Shown: one piece after another, positions 1-8,938 of the stretch | Layout of the letters: the number at the start of each line of letters is the position of its first letter | How positions within the stretch are numbered: the first letter of the stretch is position 1 | Assembly: GCA_965204775.1 (NCBI GenBank) | Contig: CBDBFH010000027.1 | Coordinates: 62,001-126,000, forward strand | Direction of reading: 5' to 3' | Source of the DNA: CBDBFH01 sp965204775 | GTDB taxonomy: Bacteria > Pseudomonadota > Alphaproteobacteria > JAPOUT01 > G958296285 | DNA length: 64,000 nucleotides | The notes under the pieces: model-generated | Told to the model about the DNA's origin: nothing | The model's input: the letters and a program-made list of their open reading frames with translations, nothing else | The model's database searches: none | Translations under genes and position numbers: made by a program

Positions 1-23
1 TCGCTCTCCTTGCTGACCGGCAT
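1..23 (-). CDS. Start of a molybdopterin-binding large subunit (CoxL-like), cut by window edge
   Basis: Only the first seven codons (MPVSKES) are visible, read leftward from an ATG at 23. The gene follows coxM by 36 bases in the same direction. In molybdenum hydroxylase operons the remaining partner of the FAD (M) and 2Fe-2S (S) subunits is the large molybdopterin subunit, so that identity is inferred from position alone. The decisive active-site loop, which separates true CO dehydrogenase from related enzymes, lies outside the window. Confidence 0.45.
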
Positions 24-59
24 GGGTTTTTGCCCTCTGCGCGCCTCCTGCGCCCCTCT

Positions 60-857
60 CTATGCCGCCGCCGCGACGGCCCGGCGCGTGAGAACGCCGA
101 TCAGGTGCGCGCGATAGGCGGGGTCGGCATGGAGATCGCCCGACAGGCCCTCCGTCCCGGCGGCGAGGCCGTCCAGCGCCTCGGGCGCAAAACGCCGGGA
201 AAGCGCCTGTTCCGCCTCCTTCCAGCGAAAGACTCCGTTCGCTCCGGCCCCGGTGACCGCAACCCGCGCTTCGCCCTCGCGCCGTGCCGCGAAAACCCCG
301 GTCAACGCATAGCGCGAGGCGGCTTGCGGAAATTTCACATAAGCCGCCTGCTCCGCCGGGGGAAAGGCGATCCGGACGATGATCTCATTTTCCTCCAGCG
401 CGGTCTCGAAAAGGCCGGTGAAGAAATCATCCGCCGCGATCTCCCGGCGATTGGTCGTGATCCGCGCATTCAGCGCCAGACAGGCGGCGGGGTAGTCGGC
501 GGCGGGATCGTTGTTGGCCGTCGCGCCGCCGATGGTCCCGCGATTGCGAACCTGCGGATCGCCGATATGCCCGGCCAGCTCGGCCAGCGCCGGGCAGAAA
601 CGTTTAACCGGCTCGCTCGCCGCGACCTCGGCATGAGACGTCGCCGCCCCGATCACCAGCGCGCCGCCCTCCTCGCGAATGAAGCGCAGCTCCGCAAGCC
701 GCCCAATGTCAATCAGCATATCGGGCGCGGCCAGACACTGCTTGAGCGCCGGAATCAACGTCTGCCCTCCGGCCAGCAAAGCCGCCTCGCCCGCCCCGGA
801 CAGAAGCGCTTCCGCCTCCTCCAGCGTCGCCGCCCGGCGATAGTCAAACGCCTGCAT
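60..857 (-). CDS. coxM: FAD-binding medium subunit of a CO dehydrogenase/xanthine dehydrogenase-family enzyme
   Basis: The 265-residue protein would carry electrons from the 2Fe-2S subunit to FAD in a heterotrimeric molybdenum hydroxylase. The two FAD-binding signatures of the family are visible: AGGQTLIP at residues 29-36 and TIGGATANNDPAAD at 108-121. Length fits the family (about 265-290). The open frame extends 44 codons further upstream, but those codons overlap coxS and read as arginine-rich shadow. The ATG at 857 gives the canonical start MQAFDYRRAA and a 14-base overlap with coxS. The substrate is uncertain: CO dehydrogenase-like fits the coxG neighbour, but other hydroxylases share these subunits. 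Confidence 0.9.
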   Translation of the reverse strand: MQAFDYRRAATLEEAEALLSGAGEAALLAGGQTLIPALKQCLAAPDMLIDIGRLAELRFIREEGGALVIGAATSHAEVAASEPVKRFCPALAELAGHIGDPQVRNRGTIGGATANNDPAADYPAACLALNARITTNRREIAADDFFTGLFETALEENEIIVRIAFPPAEQAAYVKFPQAASRYALTGVFAARREGEARVAVTGAGANGVFRWKEAEQALSRRFAPEALDGLAAGTEGLSGDLHADPAYRAHLIGVLTRRAVAAAA

Positions 858-1323
858 TTCCCTCACCCCGCGCCACAGAGGCAATCGCACGAACAATCTG
901 ATGATACCCCGTGCAGCGGCACAGATTGCCCTCCAGACCCCGGCGAATCTCCTCCTCGCCCGCCGACGGATTGCGCCGCAAAAGATCAACCGCCGCCATA
1001 ATCATCCCCGGCGTGCAAAAACCGCATTGCAGTCCATGCTCCCTGCGAAACGCCTCCTGAACCGGATGCAGACCGCCGTCCGGCCCCGCCAGACCCTCAA
1101 TCGTCGTCACCTCCATCCCCTCGGCCTGCGCCGCCAGCATCGTGCAGGACTTGACCGCCTCGCCCCCGACATGCACCACACAGGCCCCGCATTGACTCGT
1201 GTCACAGCCAATATGTGTGCCGGTCAGCCCCAGCGCCTCGCGCAGAAAATCAGACAGCAATGTGCGCGCCGGAATCTCCGCGCTCCTGCCCTCGCCATTG
1301 ACAACCATCGAAACTTTCAGCAT
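844..1323 (-). CDS. coxS: 2Fe-2S small subunit of a CO dehydrogenase-like molybdenum hydroxylase
   Basis: The 159-residue ferredoxin-like subunit passes electrons from the molybdenum site to FAD. All eight cluster cysteines are present: C40, C45, C48 and C60 for the plant-type N-terminal cluster, and C100, C103, C135 and C137 (CGFC, CRC) for the C-terminal helical cluster. An ATG 25 codons upstream exists in frame, but MLKVSMVVNG at 1323 is the usual family start and leaves a five-base gap after coxG. The gene sits between coxG and coxM in one operon. Confidence 0.95.
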   Translation of the reverse strand: MLKVSMVVNGEGRSAEIPARTLLSDFLREALGLTGTHIGCDTSQCGACVVHVGGEAVKSCTMLAAQAEGMEVTTIEGLAGPDGGLHPVQEAFRREHGLQCGFCTPGMIMAAVDLLRRNPSAGEEEIRRGLEGNLCRCTGYHQIVRAIASVARGEGNAGV

Positions 1324-1328
1324 CGCCC

Positions 1329-1913
1329 CTACCCAAAAAGAAAAAACAAAACCGCCGCCATCGCCGCAGCAAACCCGACAATAACCCCATATTTCCATAA
1401 GGCAAAGCCCGCCCCGGCCTCCGGGGCGGTCGCCGCCTCCGAGGCGGGCGCCGCCTCCGGGCCGGCCCCGGCGCCCATCAGGCGGGCAAAATTCTCGAAA
1501 AACTGCCGCGCCAACTTCGCCGCCGCCGCATCAATCAGGCGCTGGCCAATCTGGGCCAGCTTGCCCCCCACCGAAGCCTCAACCTCATAGGACAGACGGG
1601 TCGTCCGCCCGCCCTCCTCGGCGGCCAGCGTGATCCGCGCCGCGCCCTTCGCAAAACCCGCCGCGCCGCCCTGACCCTCCCCCGATAACGTAAACCCGCG
1701 CGGATAATCCTCCTCACGCCGGGCAACCAAACCCGAAAAACGCGCAGAAATCGGACCAATCTTCGCCCGAACCACCGCCCGGAAAACCCCGCCCCCCTGC
1801 GCCTCAACCGACTCCGCCCCCGGAATCGCCTCCTTCAAAACCGCCGGATCGTCCAGCGCCTCCCACACAGAAGCCGGATCGCCTGGAAGGCAATATTCCC
1901 CGCTCATCTTCAT
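1329..1913 (-). CDS. coxG: CoxG-like SRPBCC protein with C-terminal membrane anchor
   Basis: The 194-residue protein has an SRPBCC (START-like) fold of the CO dehydrogenase subunit G family: an N-terminal MKMSGEYCLPGDPASVWEAL segment, then a KIGPISARFSG core. The last 23 residues form a hydrophobic helix (about 172-192). In carboxydotrophs CoxG is reported to recruit the CO dehydrogenase complex to the membrane, which matches this tail. A low-complexity Ala/Glu/Pro linker separates the domain from the helix. An AGGAG ribosome site lies about 9 bases before the ATG. It is the first gene of the visible cox operon. Confidence 0.88.
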   Translation of the reverse strand: MKMSGEYCLPGDPASVWEALDDPAVLKEAIPGAESVEAQGGGVFRAVVRAKIGPISARFSGLVARREEDYPRGFTLSGEGQGGAAGFAKGAARITLAAEEGGRTTRLSYEVEASVGGKLAQIGQRLIDAAAAKLARQFFENFARLMGAGAGPEAAPASEAATAPEAGAGFALWKYGVIVGFAAAMAAVLFFLFG

Positions 1914-1938
1914 CCGCCCAACTCCTCTGGTCCGAACC

Positions 1939-3624
1939 TCAAAGATAGGTGAAAAGCAGCAGGATTGTCAGCAGGATCGCCGTCCAGATCGCCATCACCC
2001 CCGCCGGATGGCTGGTCAAAGGCCCGCCCGGTGCGCACAGCCGCCGCAAACCCTCCATTCCGGCCCGCCCCGCACTCCCGGAAAATGCCCGCAAACGCGC
2101 CGCGCCCCGCTCCGCCAGAACCAGCGCCCCGGGTAAAACCAGTCGCGGAAGACGGCGGTAAAACCAGTCGCTGTCCAGATTGACCGCCCGCATCTCCGGC
2201 GGATACAGACCGCTCAGCATCAGAAGCGCAAAGGCCAGCGCCGAAAACAGCAGCAACTGCAGCTGCGCCAGAACATGCGGCGCATCATAGGCCGAATAGT
2301 CAAGCGGAAACGGAAGCAGCCCGTAGAGCAGCGAGGGAAAAACCCCCAGCACAATGCACAACGCCGCCGCAATCCCCATCGCCAGCCGCATGGTGCGCGG
2401 CGCTTCGGGAACCCGCCAGCCATTGTCCTGCGCGAAAAAGGTGAAATAAGGAACCTTGATTCCGGAATGGCAAAAAACCGCCGCCGAGGCGAACAGCAGA
2501 GCAAACCAGACCGCCCAATATTCTCCGTCGGCGCTGGCCGAGAGAATCAAACTCTTCGAGACAAAGCCGGAAAGCAGCGGAAAGGCCGAAATCGAAGCCG
2601 CCGCGACCACGCAGCAAGCCGCCGTCCAGGGCATGGATCTGTAAAGCCCGCCCAGCCGCGACACCTTGGCCGTCCCGGTGCGGAGCATCACCGCCCCGGC
2701 GCTCATGAAAAGCAGCGACGTGTAAATGATGCTGCAAAAGGCATGGGCGGCGGCGCCGTTGAGGGCCAACGGCGTCCCGATCCCGACCCCGACAACCATG
2801 AAGCCCAGCTGACTGTTGAGGCTGTAGGACAAAACCCGGCGCAGATCATTTTCAATCACCGCATAAAAGGCCGGGAAGAGAGCCATCGCCGCCCCGATAT
2901 AAATCAAAGGCTCAAAGCCGGGAAAACCCCGGGCCAGAGCGTAGATCGCCAATTTGGTCGTGAAGCAGGACAAAAACACCGTCCCCGTGATCGTCCCGGC
3001 GGGGTAGGCGTCCTGAAGCCAGTTGTGCAAAAGCGGGAAAGCCGCCTTGATCCCAAAGGCCAGCAAAACCAGCAGCCCGCCCGCCCCGGTAGGGTCAATC
3101 TGCTCAAAAGCAAGACTCCCGCTCCGGGCGTGGATCAGCAGCGCCCCGGCCAGCAACAAAAGCCCCGACGTTATCTGAACCGCCAGATAGCGCAGACCCG
3201 AATGATATGCGCCCTCCGTCCCCCGCGCCCAGATCAGCAAAACCGAAAAAAGCGCCGTCCCCTCCCAGAACACAAATAAGGTCAGAAAATCCCCGGCAAA
3301 AAGCGCCGCCATCGCCGCTCCGGCGTAAAGCAGCCCCGCCGTCTGCTGCAGAGCGTCGCGCAGGCGCCAAGCATAGAGAATCGAAAGAAACGCCGCGAGG
3401 CAAAACACAATGCCGAAAACCCGGCTCAAAGGGTCAACGCGCATGAGGATCAGCTCATGCCCGCCCAGCGCCGCCGTCATATGCAGTCCTCCGGGCGCGG
3501 TCAGCAGCGCCGCAAGCGCCAGAACCGGCAGGGCCAGCATGTAGAGATTGCGCCGCCACCCGGCAGGCAGAAAGGCGACCGGCAAGGCTCCCAGCAGCAG
3601 AATCAGACCCGGAGACGCAATCAC
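1939..3624 (-). CDS. Antiporter-like proton-conducting membrane subunit (MrpA/MrpD/NuoL family), third copy
   Basis: This 561-residue polytopic protein belongs to the NuoL/M/N-MrpA/D family. It has the family's key charges: a glutamate in the TM5 motif LFVFWEG (E121) and the broken-helix lysine in GIKAAFPLLHNWL (K193). Both are needed for proton translocation in characterised members. It lacks the long C-terminal domain of full MrpA; that part is a separate gene here (7776-8339). It is the last gene of the Mrp operon and overlaps the preceding small membrane gene by four bases. Whether the complex exchanges Na+, K+ or only protons cannot be read from sequence. Confidence 0.88.
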   Translation of the reverse strand: MIASPGLILLLGALPVAFLPAGWRRNLYMLALPVLALAALLTAPGGLHMTAALGGHELILMRVDPLSRVFGIVFCLAAFLSILYAWRLRDALQQTAGLLYAGAAMAALFAGDFLTLFVFWEGTALFSVLLIWARGTEGAYHSGLRYLAVQITSGLLLLAGALLIHARSGSLAFEQIDPTGAGGLLVLLAFGIKAAFPLLHNWLQDAYPAGTITGTVFLSCFTTKLAIYALARGFPGFEPLIYIGAAMALFPAFYAVIENDLRRVLSYSLNSQLGFMVVGVGIGTPLALNGAAAHAFCSIIYTSLLFMSAGAVMLRTGTAKVSRLGGLYRSMPWTAACCVVAAASISAFPLLSGFVSKSLILSASADGEYWAVWFALLFASAAVFCHSGIKVPYFTFFAQDNGWRVPEAPRTMRLAMGIAAALCIVLGVFPSLLYGLLPFPLDYSAYDAPHVLAQLQLLLFSALAFALLMLSGLYPPEMRAVNLDSDWFYRRLPRLVLPGALVLAERGAARLRAFSGSAGRAGMEGLRRLCAPGGPLTSHPAGVMAIWTAILLTILLLFTYL

Positions 3625-3917
3625 GGCGCTTTCTCCTCTTCCGCGTCAATCGCGCGTGGAGCGTAATACGCCTCAGGCCGCTTCAGAAAAACGCGCAGAC
3701 CCTTGGCCGCTAAAACCAGAAACACGCACATCACCAAACCATAAAAGCCCTGCCAGGCCGGGAGCGGGCCTTCTGCGCCGCGGAGCAGCCAGAGCGCGAG
3801 ATCCGTCACAGCCAGCGCGCCGCACAGCGCGGCCAGACTCCGGACGAGGCGCAGGACGTTTCGTCTCTCGTCGAACAGGCGCAGGAAGCGCAGCAGCGGG
3901 GAGGCAAAGCGGGTCAT
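3621..3917 (-). CDS. Small two-helix membrane protein of the Mrp cluster
   Basis: The 98-residue protein has two probable membrane helices (about residues 27-45 and 55-71) followed by a charged tail ending DAEEEKAP. I recognise no named family. It lies between two antiporter-like subunit genes, two bases after one and overlapping the next by four, so it is very likely a subunit or assembly factor of the same complex. The longer open frame on this strand is a shadow of the upstream subunit gene. The ATG at 3917 was chosen because it directly follows that gene's stop. Confidence 0.7.
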   Translation of the reverse strand: MTRFASPLLRFLRLFDERRNVLRLVRSLAALCGALAVTDLALWLLRGAEGPLPAWQGFYGLVMCVFLVLAAKGLRVFLKRPEAYYAPRAIDAEEEKAP

Positions 3918-3919
3918 GA

Positions 3920-5389
3920 TCAGGGGGCGAGAACCGGAGCAAGGAATGCGCCAATCTGCCCGGCAAAGAAGAAAAGCACAAGGCAGCCCAGCGCGGTCAG
4001 GCAAAGCGGGGCGAGGCAAAGCCGCGGCGCCTCGCGGATTTCGGGCGGACCCGCCCCGCCCCCGCCCGGCGGCAAAAAGCCGCGCACCGCAATCGGCAGA
4101 AGATAGGCAAGGCTGAGCAGAGAACCGGCAAGCAGCAAGGCAATCACGCCCCAACTGCCGGTCTGCGCGGCTGACTCGATCAGCCGCCATTTGCTCCACA
4201 TCCCGGCCAGAGGCGGCAGGCCGATAATGCTCAGCGCGGCAATCAGGAAAGCCGTAAACGTAACCGGCATCTGCCGGCCCAGACCCGCCATCTGGCTGAT
4301 TTGGGTTTTGCCGGTCGCGGTCGTGATCGCGCCCGCGCACAAAAAGAGCGTGATCTTGGCCAGCGCATGGGCGGCAATCTGGAGCGCGCCGGCCAGCAAT
4401 GCCGCCGGTGCGGCCAGCGCCACCGCCAGCGTGACATAGGCCAACTGGCTGACGGTCGAATAGGCCAGCCGCGCCTTGAGATTGTCCTGCGCCAGAGCGA
4501 TCAGCCCGGCGGCGAGAATCGAAGCCCCCGCTACCCAGACCAGCCATTGCGCCGCCCCGCTCGCCGATAAAAAGCCCGCGCCGAAAATATATGCGCCGAT
4601 CTTGAGCAGCGCGAAAACGCCGGCCTTGACTACGGCGACGGCATGCAGCAGGGCGCTGACCGGAGTCGGGGCGACCATCGCCTCCGGCAGCCAGCGATGA
4701 AGCGGCATCAGCGCCGCCTTGCCGATCCCGAATGCGTAAAGAGCAAGCAGGATAGCGGCTTCGAACCCTCCCATTCCCCCTTCCGCAAAAATGCCCCCGG
4801 GCAGAAAGTCGAGCGTGCCGGTGCGCCTCCAGGTCCACAAAATCGCCGGCAGCAAAAAGATGAAAGACGTCGAAAGCAGAAACCCCAGATAGATTCGCCC
4901 GCCGCGCCGCGCCGCGGCGGTCTGCTTGTGGGCGACAAGCGGCCAGGTCGAAAGGGTCAGAAGCTCGTAAAAGACAAACAGGGTAAGCAGATTGGCGGCC
5001 AGGGCGACGCCCAGCGCTCCGGCGATGGCGATGGCGAAGCAGGCATAAAAGCGCGTCTGATTCTCCATGCGGTTCGCGCGCATATAGCCGATGGAATAGA
5101 CCGAGACCGGAAGCCACAGGCCCGAGGCAATCGCGCCGAAGAGAAGCCCCAAAGGCTCGGCGTGGAAGGCGAGGTCAAGCCCGGGAAGCAAAGTGAAGAG
5201 CGTGAAAGTTGGAGACGCACCGCCTGCGTAAGCGGTGAGAAGGGCCAGAACACAGGCGAAGGCCGCCGCACCGGCGAGCAGAGTTGCGCTCTCGCGCCAG
5301 GCGCGCCGCCGCTCTCCGGCGAGCGCAATCGCCGCCGCCCCGATCAGAGGCGCGGCGATGGCGGCAGGCAGGAGAAGATCGGAGATCAT
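3920..5389 (-). CDS. Antiporter-like proton-conducting membrane subunit (MrpD/NuoM family), second copy
   Basis: The 489-residue polytopic protein carries the family motifs LFVFYELLTLSTWPLVAHK (E142) and GIGKAALMPLHRWLPEAM (K224). The longer HRWLPEAM form resembles NuoL/NuoM and MbhH-type subunits more than the other two copies here. It would form a separate proton or cation channel in the complex. It follows the first mrpD gene after 23 bases and precedes the small two-helix gene. Length is normal for the family (about 480-520). Confidence 0.9.
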   Translation of the reverse strand: MISDLLLPAAIAAPLIGAAAIALAGERRRAWRESATLLAGAAAFACVLALLTAYAGGASPTFTLFTLLPGLDLAFHAEPLGLLFGAIASGLWLPVSVYSIGYMRANRMENQTRFYACFAIAIAGALGVALAANLLTLFVFYELLTLSTWPLVAHKQTAAARRGGRIYLGFLLSTSFIFLLPAILWTWRRTGTLDFLPGGIFAEGGMGGFEAAILLALYAFGIGKAALMPLHRWLPEAMVAPTPVSALLHAVAVVKAGVFALLKIGAYIFGAGFLSASGAAQWLVWVAGASILAAGLIALAQDNLKARLAYSTVSQLAYVTLAVALAAPAALLAGALQIAAHALAKITLFLCAGAITTATGKTQISQMAGLGRQMPVTFTAFLIAALSIIGLPPLAGMWSKWRLIESAAQTGSWGVIALLLAGSLLSLAYLLPIAVRGFLPPGGGGAGPPEIREAPRLCLAPLCLTALGCLVLFFFAGQIGAFLAPVLAP

Positions 5390-5412
5390 CGAATCCGGCG
5401 GTCCAGAGGCGC

Positions 5413-6948
5413 TCAGGGCAGCAGCCGGACCGGCGCGCCGCCGGGGTCGAGCAGAAGACCGGCGGCGGTCTCGGCGGCGGCGAAAGGCAGGCGCGGGTCA
5501 ATGCCGAAATAAAGATTGGCCAGCGCCAGAAGCCAAAGCGGGATCAGCATGGTCAGCGGCGCTTCCTTGCTTCCGGCCACACGGCTCCCGCCCCGCCGGG
5601 GCGCCGGAGCGCCAAACCAGGCCGCCTCCAGAACCCGCAGAATGTAGACCGCCGCAATCAGGGAAGCCCCCGCAATCGCACCGGCCACCGGCCAGAGATT
5701 TTTCTCCAGCGCGGCCTCAATCAAAATCCACTTGCTGATGAAGCCCGCCGTCAAGGGCAGGCCGATCAGACTCAGCCCGGCAATGGCGAAGGCGGTCATC
5801 GTCCAGGGCATCTGGCGGGCGAGCCCGGCCATGTTGCCGAAAGCCGCCGCCCCGGTTCGGAAAACCACGCAGCCCAGGGCCATAAACAGCGCCGCCTTCA
5901 TCAGCGCATGATTGAACAGATGCAGCAGTCCGCCCTCGATCCCGGTGCGGGTTTCGAAACTGAAGCCCAGCACGATATAGCCCATCTGGGCAATCGAGGA
6001 CCAGGCGAGCATGGTCTTGAGATTCTCCTGAAAGACGGCGATCAGCGAGGCGGCGAAAATGCTGATCAGAGCGAGCGGCATCAGCATCTGCTCAAGGAGG
6101 GCGATCTCGAAGGTGAAGCCGGCCCCGAAGACGGAGAACAGAAAGCGGGCCAGCACATAGACGGCGACCTTGGTCGAGGCCGCCGAGAGCAGAACCGCCG
6201 CCGCCGAAGGGGCGAAACTATAGGCATTGGGCAGCCAGAAATGGAGCGGGAACAGAGCAATCTTGAGCGCCAGCCCGGCGACGATGAAGGCCAGCCCGGT
6301 GCGCGCGGCGCGCAGATCGGAAACGGCGTCCAGACGCTGGGCGAGGTCGGCCATGTTCAGCGTTCCGGTCAGCGCATAGAGAAAGCCGATGCCGATGACG
6401 TAAAATCCCGCCCCGATGGTTCCCAAAATCAGATAATTGTAGGCGGCGGTGAGGGCGCGCCGGTCGCGGGCGGCCCCCAGCGCGATCAGGGCGTAGGCCG
6501 AGAGCGAAGAGATTTCCAGAAAAACGAAAACATTGAAGGCGTCGCCGGTGGCGGCGACTCCGGCCAGGCCGCTCAGGCAGAGCAGGGCGCAGGCGTAGAA
6601 CCAGGGCTGCTGGCGGGGGGGGATTTCCGCAGCGGCGCTTTCCCGCGCAAACAGCATGGCCAGCGCCGCCGCCCCGGTGACGACCAGCAGGACAAGAGCG
6701 TTGGCGGCGTCAACGCGATACTCGATCCCCAGCGGCGGGGCAAAGCCGCCCAGCGCATAGGAGATGATCCCCCCGCTCCAGACCTGCCCCAGCAGCACCC
6801 CGGCGGCGGCGAAACTGGCCAGCGCCGCCGCAAAGGCCAAAGCCCAGGCGGCCCGCGCGCGCCCTTCAAGCAAGAGGCAAAGCGGAGCGGCAAGCAGCGG
6901 CCCGGCGACAATCAGCGCCGGCAGATGCGCGGCCAGGCCGCCGATCAT
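5413..6948 (-). CDS. mrpD: Mrp antiporter subunit D
   Basis: The 511-residue protein is the most MrpD-like of the three antiporter-like subunits. It has NVFVFLEISSLSAYALIALG with the TM5 glutamate (E145) and LALKIALFPLHFWLPNAY with the TM7 lysine (K229). Its start overlaps the end of mrpC by four bases, the usual mrpC-mrpD arrangement. Mrp complexes are multi-subunit secondary Na+(K+)/H+ antiporters driven by the proton gradient and used in pH and salt homeostasis. Confidence 0.93.
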   Translation of the reverse strand: MIGGLAAHLPALIVAGPLLAAPLCLLLEGRARAAWALAFAAALASFAAAGVLLGQVWSGGIISYALGGFAPPLGIEYRVDAANALVLLVVTGAAALAMLFARESAAAEIPPRQQPWFYACALLCLSGLAGVAATGDAFNVFVFLEISSLSAYALIALGAARDRRALTAAYNYLILGTIGAGFYVIGIGFLYALTGTLNMADLAQRLDAVSDLRAARTGLAFIVAGLALKIALFPLHFWLPNAYSFAPSAAAVLLSAASTKVAVYVLARFLFSVFGAGFTFEIALLEQMLMPLALISIFAASLIAVFQENLKTMLAWSSIAQMGYIVLGFSFETRTGIEGGLLHLFNHALMKAALFMALGCVVFRTGAAAFGNMAGLARQMPWTMTAFAIAGLSLIGLPLTAGFISKWILIEAALEKNLWPVAGAIAGASLIAAVYILRVLEAAWFGAPAPRRGGSRVAGSKEAPLTMLIPLWLLALANLYFGIDPRLPFAAAETAAGLLLDPGGAPVRLLP

Positions 6949-7334
6949 GCGCCGTCCTTCAGCAGCGCGCGGGCGTCGAGGGCGGCGATGTCGTCCTCCT
7001 CGACCGAGCCATAGGCCTCCCGAATCCGAACCGCCAGCGCCAGCGCAACCGACGTCGTCGCCAGCGCAACGACAATCGCAGTCAGAATCAGAACATGCGG
7101 CAGAGGATTGGAATAAACGCCTTCCGCCTCCCCGGCCCGGATCGGCGCCGTCCCCCCCGCCACCTTGCCCAGCGATATGTAAAACAGAAAAATCCCGTTC
7201 TGAAACAAAGTCAGGCCGATGATCTTCTTCACCAGATTGCTCCGCCCCATCACGATATAAAGGCCGGTCATCATCAGGAGGATGACGACGGCGTAATTAT
7301 AATAAGCGAGCGCCTCGGCGAGGACCGCACCCAT
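6945..7334 (-). CDS. mrpC: Mrp antiporter subunit C (NuoK-like)
   Basis: The 129-residue protein has three membrane helices and matches MrpC/NuoK: GLYIVMGRSNLVKKIIGLTL, NGIFLFYISLG, then HVLILTAIVVALATTSVALA with the family motif LTAIVV. The C-terminal EEDDIAAL tail is soluble. It lies between mrpB (four-base gap) and mrpD (four-base overlap). Confidence 0.95.
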   Translation of the reverse strand: MGAVLAEALAYYNYAVVILLMMTGLYIVMGRSNLVKKIIGLTLFQNGIFLFYISLGKVAGGTAPIRAGEAEGVYSNPLPHVLILTAIVVALATTSVALALAVRIREAYGSVEEDDIAALDARALLKDGA

Positions 7335-7338
7335 CGTC

Positions 7339-7779
7339 TCACCACTCCTCGTCGGCGATCTGCGGCGGGCGGGCGGCGAAGGCGTGGAAGACCGCGCACA
7401 TCACCGCGGCGACGGTGATCCCAACCCCCATTTCGATCAGGAAAATGCCGATATGCCGCCCGGTCTGCGCGGTTTCGGCGAAGGGGGCGTAGTCAAGAAA
7501 CGCGCCGCCCAGCACGATCCCGGCCATGCCGGTTCCGGTATAGAGCAGCGCGCCCGCCGCCATCGCCCTTTTGAGCCAGAGCATGGTCAGAAGGTGGCGG
7601 GTGGCGATCAGGCCGAAGACCAGCGCATAGAGAATGAAAGCGGTGGCGAAAATGGCCCCGGCCTGAAAACCGCCGCCGGGCGAGACCTCGCCGTGGAACT
7701 GCACATAGAGCGCAAAGAGAATGATCGCCGGAGCCAGGAAAGCCGCCGCCACGCGCAGGATCAGATGATGGCGCATCAT
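7339..7779 (-). CDS. mrpB: Mrp antiporter subunit B
   Basis: The 146-residue protein has four predicted helices and the MnhB/MrpB hallmark FHGEVSPGGGFQAGAIFATA near residues 29-48. The later TGRHIGIFLIEMGVGITV segment is also typical. It overlaps the preceding DUF4040 gene by four bases. Confidence 0.95.
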   Translation of the reverse strand: MMRHHLILRVAAAFLAPAIILFALYVQFHGEVSPGGGFQAGAIFATAFILYALVFGLIATRHLLTMLWLKRAMAAGALLYTGTGMAGIVLGGAFLDYAPFAETAQTGRHIGIFLIEMGVGITVAAVMCAVFHAFAARPPQIADEEW

Positions 7780-8339
7780 GACCGGCGCTCCGGCCTGCGC
7801 CGCATAAGGCCGTCCTGCGCCAGGAGAGCCAGAACCGCAATCCCGGCGGCCAAAATGACATAGACCTCGCCCAGCGTGTCAAAGCCGCGATACGCTGCCA
7901 GAACCGCAGTGACGACATTGGGAACGCCGGTGTCGCCCGGGGCGCGGGCGATATAATCGGGCGCGACATGGGTTTGCGCCGGCGCGTCCGGACTGCCATG
8001 CGGCGGCAGATCAAGCGTGCCATAGATCAGCAGCGCCCCGGTCAGCAAAACGGCGGCGAGCGGCGCAAGAGGCCGGGCGGCGGGTTTCTTCTCGCGCCGG
8101 ACGATCAGCGACATCGCCGCCAGAAACAGAACAATGCTCAGCCCGGCCCCGATGGCCGCCTCGGTGAAGGCGACATCCGGCGCATCGAGCAGCGTGAATT
8201 GCAGAGCCATCACCATGCTGAAGGCGCTGGTCATGATAATCGCGGAGAACAGATTGCGCGTCCGGGCAATGGCGAAGCCCAGAACGGCCAGAAAACTCAG
8301 CAAGGCCGTGTTGAGGGCGATATGCAGCGCAGGCTCCAT
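7776..8339 (-). CDS. Mrp subunit with DUF4040 (MbhD-type) domain, equal to the detached C-terminal part of MrpA
   Basis: The 187-residue protein begins with an MbhD-like DUF4040 domain: NLFSAIIMTSAFSMVMA, then LDAPDVAFTEAAIGAGLS, the diagnostic motif with the conserved glutamate. It ends with an MbhE-like half (YRGFDTLGEVYVILAAGIAV). In Bacillus-type systems these domains are fused to the end of MrpA; here they form a separate gene, as in archaeal Mbh/Mrp clusters. It sits between mrpG and mrpB, the same order as in split clusters. Confidence 0.88.
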   Translation of the reverse strand: MEPALHIALNTALLSFLAVLGFAIARTRNLFSAIIMTSAFSMVMALQFTLLDAPDVAFTEAAIGAGLSIVLFLAAMSLIVRREKKPAARPLAPLAAVLLTGALLIYGTLDLPPHGSPDAPAQTHVAPDYIARAPGDTGVPNVVTAVLAAYRGFDTLGEVYVILAAGIAVLALLAQDGLMRRRPERRS

Positions 8340-8345
8340 GACCGG

Positions 8346-8666
8346 CTAGTCCTCCCGGCCCAGACCCGCGACATAACCCGAACAGGCCAGAGCATGGGTT
8401 GCGGTCGGGGTGCAGATCAGAAGGGCCAGTCCGATCAGGGCGAGTTTGAGCGTCAGCAGACTCCAGCCCGCCGAGATCATCAGACTTATCAGGATCAGTT
8501 CCGCGCCCAGCGTGTCGGTCAGTCCGGCGGCATGGAGGCGGGGGAAAAAGCCGGGCAGGCGCAGAAGGCCGATTGAGCCGATGAGAACAAAGAAACTCCC
8601 GGCGGCGAAGGCGCTCCAGCGCGCGGCTTCGAGCGCATAAAAAGCAATGGCGGCGATTGCATCCAT
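8346..8666 (-). CDS. mrpG: Mrp antiporter subunit G
   Basis: The 106-residue protein has three helices and the MnhG motif GSIGLLRLPGFFPRLHAAGL at about residues 30-49, followed by TDTLGAELILISLM. It starts one base before the mrpF stop ends, so the two genes are translationally linked. Confidence 0.94.
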   Translation of the reverse strand: MDAIAAIAFYALEAARWSAFAAGSFFVLIGSIGLLRLPGFFPRLHAAGLTDTLGAELILISLMISAGWSLLTLKLALIGLALLICTPTATHALACSGYVAGLGRED

Positions 8667-8938
8667 TACGCACCTTCGCCGCCGGTCTCGCGGCGGAAGC
8701 GGAAAAATTTCAGAACCGCAATCGTGCCGGTGAAGGTCAGCAGCGCATAGAGCAGCGCGATGTCGGGAAAGTCAGGGCGGCCCGCCAGAAAGCCCAGAAC
8801 GGCCAGAAGAAGAACGAGTTTGGTCCCGAAGGAATTGGCGGCGAGAACCCGGTCATGCAGGGTCGGGCCGAGAAACAGGCGCAACAAAACCAGCGCCATC
8901 GCCGCCAGCAGAACAAATGCGGCCAGCGCGAAGAGCAT
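8666..8938 (-). CDS. mrpF: Mrp antiporter subunit F
   Basis: The 90-residue protein has three helices and the MnhF motif LRLFLGPTLHDRVLAANSFG followed by DFPDIALLYALLTFTGTIAV. An upstream in-frame ATG would add 20 arginine-rich residues overlapping mrpE. The ATG at 8938 forms an ATGA overlap with the mrpE stop and was chosen. Confidence 0.93.
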   Translation of the reverse strand: MLFALAAFVLLAAMALVLLRLFLGPTLHDRVLAANSFGTKLVLLLAVLGFLAGRPDFPDIALLYALLTFTGTIAVLKFFRFRRETGGEGA

